Below are positions 1 to 5,488 of a DNA stretch of 5,833 nucleotides, one piece after another. The DNA lies in NCBI GenBank assembly GCA_030043575.1, contig JASHXK010000314.1, positions 1 through 5,833 of the forward strand, in the 5' to 3' direction. Below the pieces are notes generated by a model. That model made no database searches. It saw nothing but the letters and a program-made list of their open reading frames with translations, and was not told the origin of the DNA. The position numbers and the translations under genes were made by a program. The stretch is from Terriglobales bacterium. GTDB taxonomy: Bacteria > Acidobacteriota > Terriglobia > Terriglobales > Acidobacteriaceae. Every line of letters starts with the position of its first letter. Positions within the stretch are counted from its first letter, which is position 1.

Positions 1-5
1 CTGTC

Positions 6-1274
6 TTACGGCGTGAGCTCCCACACCACGCCATAGCCGTTTGCTCCGCCCGTTAATGCCGTGCCGTAAAGATTCCCGGCAGAGTCAATCACGATGTTGC
101 TGTAGGGGTAGCTACCGTCGCTGCCGCCGGCGAAATCGTACAGATCGGTGTAAGTCCATCCGCCGTTGGAGGGCGTCAGCTTGAAAACATTGCCGTAGAT
201 CTGATCTTCGCTATCGCCTATGGTTGTTCCGTAGAGGTTGCCGGCGGAATCCATCACCAGATTGCCGCCCGGACCGCCGCCGAATGACTGAGTAAACGTG
301 TAGAGAGCGTTGAATGCCCATCCTCCATCGGAAGGGCTGACCGCGTAGAGGACGGCATCACCATTCGGCGCTCCATCAACGGTGCCACCGTACAAGTTCC
401 CGCCTGGGCCAACGATTACCCCGGCCAGGAGATCGAATCCCCCGCTGCCAACCTGAAAATTGTAAAGATCGTTAAGCGTCCAACCCGAGCCGGAAGGAAC
501 CAGTTGGAAAACTGTGCCCTCAAGTTGCGTGGTGCCATAAACGTTGCCCGCCTGGTCCAGCTGCACCCCGCCGGCGGGATTGGAACCAGCCGGGAAAGCG
601 GCCAGCACCGATTGCGTCCAGGTGCCCTGCGCAGGTGTCAATTTGTAGACTGTGCCTCCACCAGAGGACATTCCGCCATAGTATGTTGCTCCGTAAAGAT
701 TGCCGTCGGCGTCGAACGCTACTTCACCCCGCGGCAGGAATCCATCCGGTGCACCGGTAAAGTTGTAAATCCTGGTTTCCTGCCAATTGCAAATGAAGCT
801 CTTGCAGATGGTGGGCGGAGGCGTGAGCTTAAATACCGTGCCGCAGCCGGGCTCGCTGCCATCTTCGCAGCCCGCAGTATTCGATCCGCCGTAGGCGGTG
901 GTGCCGTAAAGCGCGCCGTCAGGTCCAATGATGACGCGCCCCAATGGATTCGCGCCGTCGCTGCTGGGACTGGGATAGCCCTGGAACTGGTACAACGGGC
1001 GAAAGATGAAGCCTGAGCCTTGCCGGGCCAGCTCAAAGACCGTGCCGCAGCCATCGGTCTGGTTGCAGTCGTTACCCAGAAATCCGCCATAGGTAGCCGC
1101 TCCATACAGATTCCCTGCGTGATCCATGGAAAGTCCAACGTAGGGGTATGCGCCGTCCAATCCGCCGCTGAAGCTGTGCAGGACGGTGAGGGTTTGTGCC
1201 GGTGCGATCACGGACAGAAAAAACAATGTGCTGACGATCGCCACCGATCGATAGAATTTCCTTGCTCGCGCCAT
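6..1274 (-). CDS. Gene A: secreted seven-repeat GloVer (Gloeo/Verruco) protein, predicted beta-propeller
   Basis: This is a complete 422-residue secreted repeat protein of unknown function. The start is the ATG at 1274, which has AAGGAGGA 6 nt upstream; a TTG 18 bp further upstream lies before that ribosome binding site and is not credible. Residues 1-26 are a signal peptide (basic M-A-R-A-R-K, hydrophobic core about 11-23, cleavage after A-P-A). The mature chain is entirely repeats, by hand at about 27-93, 94-167, 168-222, 223-269, 270-323, 324-377 and 378-422. Typical core is D-x-A-G-N-L-Y-G-T-T. Repeat 2 has G-P-D-G instead, and ends in P-P-P-T-I-C-x4-C-N-W with Cys157 and Cys162. Repeat 4 is the shortest and lacks the usual Gly-Gly loop. 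The protein stops at W-E-L-T-P with no anchor. It is the last gene visible in the array, 87 bp after gene B. Family assignment is strong; the propeller fold is inferred from the repeat count. Confidence 0.9.
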   Translation of the reverse strand: MARARKFYRSVAIVSTLFFLSVIAPAQTLTVLHSFSGGLDGAYPYVGLSMDHAGNLYGAATYGGFLGNDCNQTDGCGTVFELARQGSGFIFRPLYQFQGYPSPSSDGANPLGRVIIGPDGALYGTTAYGGSNTAGCEDGSEPGCGTVFKLTPPPTICKSFICNWQETRIYNFTGAPDGFLPRGEVAFDADGNLYGATYYGGMSSGGGTVYKLTPAQGTWTQSVLAAFPAGSNPAGGVQLDQAGNVYGTTQLEGTVFQLVPSGSGWTLNDLYNFQVGSGGFDLLAGVIVGPGGNLYGGTVDGAPNGDAVLYAVSPSDGGWAFNALYTFTQSFGGGPGGNLVMDSAGNLYGTTIGDSEDQIYGNVFKLTPSNGGWTYTDLYDFAGGSDGSYPYSNIVIDSAGNLYGTALTGGANGYGVVWELTP

Positions 1275-1280
1275 ATGTGA

Positions 1281-1288
1281 TCCTCCTT
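1281..1288 (-). promoter_or_regulatory. Ribosome binding site of gene A
   Basis: The minus strand reads AAGGAGGA, a near-perfect Shine-Dalgarno sequence, with 6 nt before the ATG at 1274. It decides the start: it leaves the M-A-R-A-R-K signal peptide and excludes the TTG at 1292, which lies upstream of it. Confidence 0.85.
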
Positions 1289-1344
1289 GCAAAGCGATTG
1301 CGAATTGCCACGACGTAACCCAGATTCACTGGCCTCTGGAAACG

Positions 1345-1358
1345 GACCGCTAACCGCT
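1345..1358. repeat. Two units of degenerate 7-bp spacer repeat after gene B
   Basis: The plus strand reads GACCGCT then AACCGCT, 6/7 and 5/7 matches to the GACCACT consensus of the longer array at 4171-4226. The last unit is separated from the gene B stop codon by three bases (gcc), the same phasing as in the other spacers. The rest of the 87-bp spacer (1275-1361) shows only the gene A ribosome binding site. Confidence 0.5.
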
Positions 1359-1361
1359 GCC

Positions 1362-2681
1362 TTATGGCGTGATCTCAAAGATCACTCCGGCGTCCGGCGA
1401 TGGATACGGACCGGACGACGCGGTGCCGTAGACGTGTCCGCTGGAATCGACCACCACAGCGCCGTACGGGTTGCCGCCGTCACTGCCGATGAGATCGAAA
1501 CCGTGCAGCTCGGTGTAATTCCAAGAACCATTGGAGGGAGTCAGCTCGTAGATTGTGCCTTGTCCGCCATTGGTTCCTCCAAAGAACGAGGAGCCGTAGA
1601 GATTGCCGGCGGCGTCGAAAGTCAGCCGGGAATACGGATCATTTGCCTGGTTCACTGCGAAGCTGTAGATCTGGTTGAAGCTCCAACTTCCCTGCTGCGG
1701 AGTCAGTTCATAGACCGTTCCGTAGTCGCCCGCGCCGCCGTACGAGGTCGCGCCGTAAAGATTGCCGGAAGCGTCGAAGATCAAGCCGCCATAGGGTTCG
1801 CCCCCGCCGGCAGCGCCATCGAAGAAATGCAGGATGGCCTCATTCCAGCCCGAGCCAGAGGGAGACAACTCAAACACGGCGCCGCAGCCTTGGCAGGAGC
1901 CGCCGGCATCCAGCGTGCCGTACAGGTTGCCGGCGCCGTCGAGCGTCAGGCCCGCGAAGGGAGCGCTGCCATCGTTCGGGCTGCCCTGGAATTCGTAGAG
2001 CACCGAGTGAGTCCAGGTGCCGTTAGAATTACGAGTGAGCTTGAAGACGGTGCCGCAGCCCAGCTGAGCGCCCATTTGGCATGAGCCGGTTCCGCCTGAA
2101 ACGGTTGTGCCGTAGAGGTTGCCCGCGGGGTCGAAGACCACTTCGCTCCACGGAATCGCTCCGTCGCTACCGCCGGCGAACGTATACAGAATGGTCAATT
2201 GCCAATAACAGGTGACAGAACGGCAAAACGTGGGCGGAGGTTGCAGTTTGAAGACCGTGCCATAACCTAGTCCGCCAGCCACGCAATTTCCCTGGCCGGA
2301 GTACTGCGTAGTGCCGTAGAGACTGCCATCGGGACCGAAGATGACCCTGGCCGCCGTAAGAAATGCGCCGTCGGCGACGGAGAACTCATAGATCGGGTAG
2401 AAAACCCAGCCAGATCCTCCGTGCACTAGCCTGTACACGGTGCCGCAGCCAGTGCTGCCGCCGCTGCCCGTCGTACCATAGAAATTGCCGGCTGCGTCCG
2501 GGGTTAAACCGGCGTCCGGCCCGGCTCCGTCGGCACCGCCGCTGAATTCGTGCAGCACGCTGAAGGTCTGCGCCGGCGCTGCACTCGATCCTGCCAGGAA
2601 AAAGAGCGCCAGCGCTCCGGCCACGACGGCACAGCGCAACGAAGAAAACTTGCGACTCGAATGCAGCTTGCAACGCTCCAC
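1362..2681 (-). CDS. Gene B: secreted seven-repeat GloVer (Gloeo/Verruco) protein, predicted beta-propeller
   Basis: This is a complete 439-residue paralog of gene A with unknown function. The start is the GTG at 2681, with GGAGGT 5 nt upstream. The same frame stays open to 2996, but that extension runs through the spacer repeat and into the end of gene C, so it is not coding. Residues 1-37 are a signal peptide with a hydrophobic core about 18-31 and cleavage after A-P-A. Seven repeats fill the mature chain: about 38-96, 97-163, 164-226, 227-282, 283-337, 338-391 and 392-439. Repeat 2 carries P-P-P-T-F-C-x4-C-Y-W with Cys153 and Cys158. Repeats 3 and 4 have Cys pairs just before the G-T-V-F or G-A-V-F strand. 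Its body is closest to gene C: both share L-Q-P-P-P-T-F-C, N-S-N-G-T-W-T and G-P-Y-P-S-P-D-A-G near the C-terminus. It ends in F-E-I-T-P with no anchor. Confidence 0.9.
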   Translation of the reverse strand: MERCKLHSSRKFSSLRCAVVAGALALFFLAGSSAAPAQTFSVLHEFSGGADGAGPDAGLTPDAAGNFYGTTGSGGSTGCGTVYRLVHGGSGWVFYPIYEFSVADGAFLTAARVIFGPDGSLYGTTQYSGQGNCVAGGLGYGTVFKLQPPPTFCRSVTCYWQLTILYTFAGGSDGAIPWSEVVFDPAGNLYGTTVSGGTGSCQMGAQLGCGTVFKLTRNSNGTWTHSVLYEFQGSPNDGSAPFAGLTLDGAGNLYGTLDAGGSCQGCGAVFELSPSGSGWNEAILHFFDGAAGGGEPYGGLIFDASGNLYGATSYGGAGDYGTVYELTPQQGSWSFNQIYSFAVNQANDPYSRLTFDAAGNLYGSSFFGGTNGGQGTIYELTPSNGSWNYTELHGFDLIGSDGGNPYGAVVVDSSGHVYGTASSGPYPSPDAGVIFEITP

Positions 2682-2686
2682 GGCAC

Positions 2687-2692
2687 ACCTCC
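2687..2692 (-). promoter_or_regulatory. Ribosome binding site of gene B, deciding a GTG start
   Basis: The minus strand reads GGAGGT, 5 nt before the GTG at 2681. No ATG in this frame lies near the signal peptide, so this site is the main support for a GTG start giving V/M-E-R-C-K-L followed by a normal signal peptide. Confidence 0.8.
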
Positions 2693-2717
2693 AATAATTT
2701 GTGGTACCGACCCTGTT

Positions 2718-2745
2718 GACAACTGACCACCGGTCACTGACAAGT
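2718..2745. repeat. Four units of degenerate 7-bp spacer repeat after gene C
   Basis: On the plus strand four consecutive heptamers match the consensus GACCACT at 5-6 of 7 positions: GACAACT, GACCACC, GGTCACT and GACAAGT. Three bases (gtc) then separate the array from the gene C stop codon. The 11-mer CACTGACAAGT is shared exactly with the array at 4171-4226. Units 1-3 also form a short inverted repeat, TGACC-acc-GGTCA. Together with the gene B ribosome binding site this accounts for most of the 67-bp spacer. Confidence 0.6.
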
Positions 2746-2748
2746 GTC

Positions 2749-4083
2749 CTACGGCGTGAGCTCCCACACCGTGCCTGCGTCTGGAGATGGATATGGGCCC
2801 GCGGAATTGGTGCCGTAGATGTTTCCCTGGGCGTCGAGCACGACTTTGCCTGAAGGGAAGTCGCCTTGGCTGCCATCGGCGGCGAAACTGTACAGCGTGG
2901 TATAGCTCCACTGGCCGCTGGAGTAAGCCAGGGTGCCGACCGCGCCGCTTCCAACGCCGCCATTTCCGCCGGACCAGTAGAGGTTGCCGGCTGCATCGAT
3001 GGTCAGCGGGTTGGGGTAGTCCGCCTCTCCGTCGCCAAGCGTGTAAAGCACATTGAAGCTCCAGCCACCGCCTTGCTGCGGCGACAATTCGAAGATCGTG
3101 CCAAGGCCGAATTCTCCCGGGCCGGCGGAGGCGCCGCCATACAGATTGCCCTGACCGTCGAAGATGACGCCGCCAACCGGCTCACCGCCATCGGCACCGT
3201 CGGTGAAGATGTGGAGGACCGTCTCGGCCCAGCCTGAGCCGGAGGGCGTCAGCTTGAAGACTATGCCGCAACCGTTATTGAGTTCACAGCCCGTGCCCGC
3301 CCCAAACACCGTGGTGCCGTACAGGTTGCCGGCCTGGTCAAAGACCAGCGCCGACTCGGGGTCGATGCCATCATTTGCCCCGCCCTGAAACGAGTACAGG
3401 GTGCTCTTGGTCCATGTCCCGTTGCTGTTTGGGGTCAGTTCGAAGACCGTGCCGCAGCCACTATAGGAGCCGTAGTTGCAAGGTCCGGTTCCACCTGACC
3501 TGGTCGTGCCGTAAAGGTTGCCGGCGGCATCGAAGACGACTTCCGCCAGCGGAAACACGCCATCGGCCGATGAGGTGAAGCTATGCAGGATAGTTTCCTG
3601 CCACGGACAATTAAAGCTGGCGCAGAATGTGGGCGGAGGCTGAAGCTTGAAGACCGTACCGCAACCGCCGCCACCGCCGATACACGAGCCTGTTCCACCC
3701 GCGAAAGTAGTGCCGTAGAGCGCGCCGTCCGGACCGAAGATCACGCGGGCATACGGAGATTCGCCATCATTGGGCTCGCCTTTGAAGGTATAGATCGGCG
3801 TCTCCACCGAGCCGCGGTGCGAAATGCGGAAGGCAACTCCGCACTGGCCGAACTCGCAGGCCCCGCCGGTTCCACCGGAGACCGTGGTGCCGTAGAGATT
3901 TCCCCCCGAATCCAGGGCCAGCCCAGCCACGGGGCCACCACCATCCGCCCCGCCGGTAAACTCGTGCAGGACGGTCAAGGTTTGTGCCTGAGCTGTGACG
4001 ACCGTCAATACCAGTGTCAAAAAAACCGCGAGCGCTGCCAGCCGTGCGAATCCTAAGCTGCGATACTGCTCTGAGCGCGTCAT
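2749..4083 (-). CDS. Gene C: secreted seven-repeat GloVer (Gloeo/Verruco) protein, predicted beta-propeller
   Basis: This is a complete 444-residue paralog of unknown function. The start is the ATG at 4083, with AAGGAG 7 nt upstream. An in-frame ATG at 4146 would add 21 residues, including several Arg, ahead of a perfectly good signal peptide and is rejected. Residues 1-33 are the signal peptide, starting M-T-R-S-E as in gene D, with cleavage after A-Q-A. The seven repeats lie at about 34-96, 97-164, 165-227, 228-288, 289-345, 346-396 and 397-444. Repeat 2 has P-P-P-T-F-C-x4-C-P-W with Cys154 and Cys159; repeats 1-4 all carry a Cys pair before the G-T-V-F-like strand. Repeat 6 is eroded: Y-G-T-T is replaced by Y-W-S-G and the F-x-L-T-P strand by L-A-Y-S-S. 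The last 20 bp of coding sequence before the stop match gene A. It ends in W-E-L-T-P without an anchor. Confidence 0.9.
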   Translation of the reverse strand: MTRSEQYRSLGFARLAALAVFLTLVLTVVTAQAQTLTVLHEFTGGADGGGPVAGLALDSGGNLYGTTVSGGTGGACEFGQCGVAFRISHRGSVETPIYTFKGEPNDGESPYARVIFGPDGALYGTTFAGGTGSCIGGGGGCGTVFKLQPPPTFCASFNCPWQETILHSFTSSADGVFPLAEVVFDAAGNLYGTTRSGGTGPCNYGSYSGCGTVFELTPNSNGTWTKSTLYSFQGGANDGIDPESALVFDQAGNLYGTTVFGAGTGCELNNGCGIVFKLTPSGSGWAETVLHIFTDGADGGEPVGGVIFDGQGNLYGGASAGPGEFGLGTIFELSPQQGGGWSFNVLYTLGDGEADYPNPLTIDAAGNLYWSGGNGGVGSGAVGTLAYSSGQWSYTTLYSFAADGSQGDFPSGKVVLDAQGNIYGTNSAGPYPSPDAGTVWELTP

Positions 4084-4090
4084 AACAATT

Positions 4091-4096
4091 CTCCTT
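4091..4096 (-). promoter_or_regulatory. Ribosome binding site of gene C
   Basis: The minus strand reads AAGGAG, 7 nt before the ATG at 4083. It selects the M-T-R-S-E start over the ATG at 4146, which has no comparable purine-rich site. Confidence 0.8.
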
Positions 4097-4139
4097 CGCG
4101 AACTACAGTCCCGCCCAGCTCCGCGTAATCCATGTGTGT

Positions 4140-4152
4140 CCCACATTGTGGG
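4140..4152. other. 13-bp palindrome in the longest spacer
   Basis: CCCACATTGTGGG is a perfect inverted repeat (six-base arms around one T) in the 146-bp spacer between genes D and C, about 57 bp upstream of the gene C start. As RNA it could fold as a five-pair stem with a three-base loop. No T-run follows on the minus strand, so it is not a convincing intrinsic terminator. An operator or a chance palindrome are both possible. Confidence 0.25.
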
Positions 4153-4170
4153 CGCAAATCATTCCGATAT

Positions 4171-4226
4171 CTCAACCGACAACCGACCACTGACAAGTAG
4201 CCACTAACTACTAGCCACTAAACACT
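4171..4226. repeat. Eight-unit degenerate 7-bp tandem repeat after gene D
   Basis: The plus strand divides without gaps into eight heptamers. One is exactly GACCACT, six match it at 5 of 7 positions, and the outermost unit (CTCAACC) matches only 3 of 7. On the coding strand the consensus is AGTGGTC. The array ends three bases (gcc) before the gene D stop codon. It fills the stop-proximal part of the 146-bp spacer; the rest holds the palindrome at 4140-4152 and the gene C ribosome binding site. I associate such AGTGGTC/AGTTGTC-type spacers with acidobacterial genomes, from memory only. Confidence 0.7.
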
Positions 4227-4229
4227 GCC

Positions 4230-5444
4230 TTACGGCGTGATCTCGAAGACGACGCCATCGTCATCCGTTCCACCGTCCTGCGCCGTGCCATAGACATTCC
4301 CGCTGGCGTCGAGAATCACGTTGCCATACTCCGTGGAACCGGCGCTGCCGCTGAAGCCGGTCTTCGTCCACTGGCCGTCAGAGAGGGTCAGCTGAAAAAC
4401 CTCCTGACCCTCGAAAAACGTGCCGTAGAGCCTCCCCGACGCATCCATGGCCAGCTTGGCAAGGGACTCTTCACCTGTGGCGAAGGAGTAAAGCTGGTTG
4501 AGCGTCCAAGCGCCGTCGGTGGGTGTCAACTCATACACCATGGCAGTACCACCCGCGGCGGCGGTTGTGGTTCCATAGAGGTTGCCGGCCTGGTCGAAGA
4601 TCAAGCCTCCATAAGGAACGCTGCCACTTGCGGCGAAATTGTAGATGACACTCAAGGTCCAGCCGCTTCCCGACGGGGTCATCTTGTAAGCAGTGCCGCC
4701 ACCGTGGGCCCCGCCCAAAGCCGTAACGCCGTAAAGATTTCCCGCAGTGTCGAAAATCAGGCCGGCGAAAGGCTGTTCGCCATTTTCTCCGAATTGATAA
4801 AGAATGCTTTCCGTCCAGCCGCCGCCGGAGGGCGTCAACTGGTAAACAACGCCAGCGCCGCCCGGGCCGCCGTATGGCGTGGTTCCGTAGAGGTTGCCCT
4901 GCTGGTCAAAGACCAGGTCGCCCAACTGGGGCATCGCGCCATCGCTGCCTCCTTGAAACGAATGCAAAACGGTTTCCCTCCATGGGCAGAGCGCGGACTC
5001 GCAAGCATTGGGTGGAGGACTTAGTTTGAAGACAGTGCCATAGCCGACAGTTCCCCCGGACGTGGTTGTGCCATAGAGGTTGCCATCCGGGCCGATGATC
5101 ACTCTGGCTTGGGGAAAGTTTCCGTCGGGTGGAGCGCCAAAGGCGTAGAGCGGATTTAAGATCCAGCCGGAACCCTCGTGCTTAAGCTGGAACACGGTAC
5201 CGCAGCCGGAGGTACACTCTCCGCCTTCGATATTGCCGCCCATAAGGGTTGTGCCGTAGAGATTTCCGGCTTGATCCATGGTTAAGCCGGCGCGTGGGAA
5301 CTGCCCGTCCGGCCCACTGAAGTTGTGAAGTACAGTGAAGGTTTGGGCCCGGGCCGTGATCGCTGTCACCAGCAGGATAGAAAGAGCGGCCATTCCCGCC
5401 AGCCGGGCGATAACTAATCTCCAGCTCTCTTCTGAGCGCGTCAT
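4230..5444 (-). CDS. Gene D: secreted seven-repeat GloVer (Gloeo/Verruco) protein, predicted beta-propeller
   Basis: This is a complete 404-residue paralog of unknown function, the shortest of the four complete genes. The start is the ATG at 5444, with AGGAGGT 5 nt upstream; an in-frame GTG at 5507 would overlap gene E and is rejected. Residues 1-33 form the signal peptide (M-T-R-S-E, hydrophobic core about 17-30, cleavage after A-R-A). Repeats lie at about 34-98, 99-158, 159-213, 214-265, 266-317, 318-362 and 363-404. Repeat 2 carries P-P-P-N-A-C-x4-C-P-W with Cys148 and Cys153. Repeats 6 and 7 are the most compact: repeat 6 has no Gly-Gly loop and repeat 7 has lost the L-Y-x-F strand motif, reading G-F-S-G-S-A. 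The protein ends in F-E-I-T-P with no anchor. It starts 44 bp after gene E, too little space for an independent promoter unless it lies inside gene E. Confidence 0.9.
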   Translation of the reverse strand: MTRSEESWRLVIARLAGMAALSILLVTAITARAQTFTVLHNFSGPDGQFPRAGLTMDQAGNLYGTTLMGGNIEGGECTSGCGTVFQLKHEGSGWILNPLYAFGAPPDGNFPQARVIIGPDGNLYGTTTSGGTVGYGTVFKLSPPPNACESALCPWRETVLHSFQGGSDGAMPQLGDLVFDQQGNLYGTTPYGGPGGAGVVYQLTPSGGGWTESILYQFGENGEQPFAGLIFDTAGNLYGVTALGGAHGGGTAYKMTPSGSGWTLSVIYNFAASGSVPYGGLIFDQAGNLYGTTTAAAGGTAMVYELTPTDGAWTLNQLYSFATGEESLAKLAMDASGRLYGTFFEGQEVFQLTLSDGQWTKTGFSGSAGSTEYGNVILDASGNVYGTAQDGGTDDDGVVFEITP

Positions 5445-5449
5445 GCTAG

Positions 5450-5456
5450 ACCTCCT
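5450..5456 (-). promoter_or_regulatory. Ribosome binding site of gene D
   Basis: The minus strand reads AGGAGGT, 5 nt before the ATG at 5444. It supports the M-T-R-S-E start and rules out the GTG inside gene E. Confidence 0.85.
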
Positions 5457-5478
5457 ATGCGAACCAGGCTCCACTATC

Positions 5479-5485
5479 GGCCACT
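5479..5485. repeat. Single heptamer of the spacer repeat after gene E
   Basis: GGCCACT matches the GACCACT consensus at 6 of 7 positions and stands three bases (gct) from the gene E stop codon, the same phasing as in the longer arrays. A second heptamer, CTCCACT (5469-5475), is out of register by three bases. Alone it would be negligible; it counts only because of the position shared with the other spacers. Confidence 0.3.
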
Positions 5486-5488
5486 GCT

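Noticed and set aside
1281..1292. TTG at 1292 as start of gene A
   Set aside because: It lies upstream of the AAGGAGGA site and would put the ribosome binding site inside the coding region; the ATG at 1274 is ideally spaced.
1270..1361. CRISPR, tRNA, IS element or attachment site in the spacers
   Set aside because: All spacers are 146 bp or less, with no long identical direct repeats, no cloverleaf and no transposase fragments; the only repetition is the degenerate 7-bp unit.
1287..2084. Long plus-strand open frame (265 codons) opposite gene B, with similar shorter ones opposite the other genes
   Set aside because: It lies wholly antisense to a well-supported gene, starts at a TTG inside the gene A ribosome binding site, and its product is low-complexity Ala/Arg/Gly-rich with no family features. 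GC-rich codon use produces such shadows.
2694..2722. Possible promoter for gene B: TTGTCA, 17-bp gap, AATTAT on the minus strand
   Set aside because: The -35 match is part of the spacer heptamer and the -10 matches only 4 of 6. It abuts the ribosome binding site, so transcription would start within the Shine-Dalgarno sequence.
2724..2738. Stem TGACC-acc-GGTCA after gene C as a terminator
   Set aside because: A five-pair stem with no following T-run on the minus strand is too weak, and it arises from the heptamer units themselves.
2682..2996. Upstream extension of gene B to an in-frame start at 2996
   Set aside because: The extension overlaps the last ~250 bp of gene C in another frame and translates the spacer heptamers (L-V-S-D-R-W-S-V-V). 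The GTG at 2681 has a good ribosome binding site and leads straight into a signal peptide.
4155..4195. Possible promoter upstream of gene C using a TTGTCA from the heptamer array and AGATAT
   Set aside because: The spacing is 18 bp, the -10 match is poor, and TTGTCA-like strings are a by-product of the repeat. Not enough to call.
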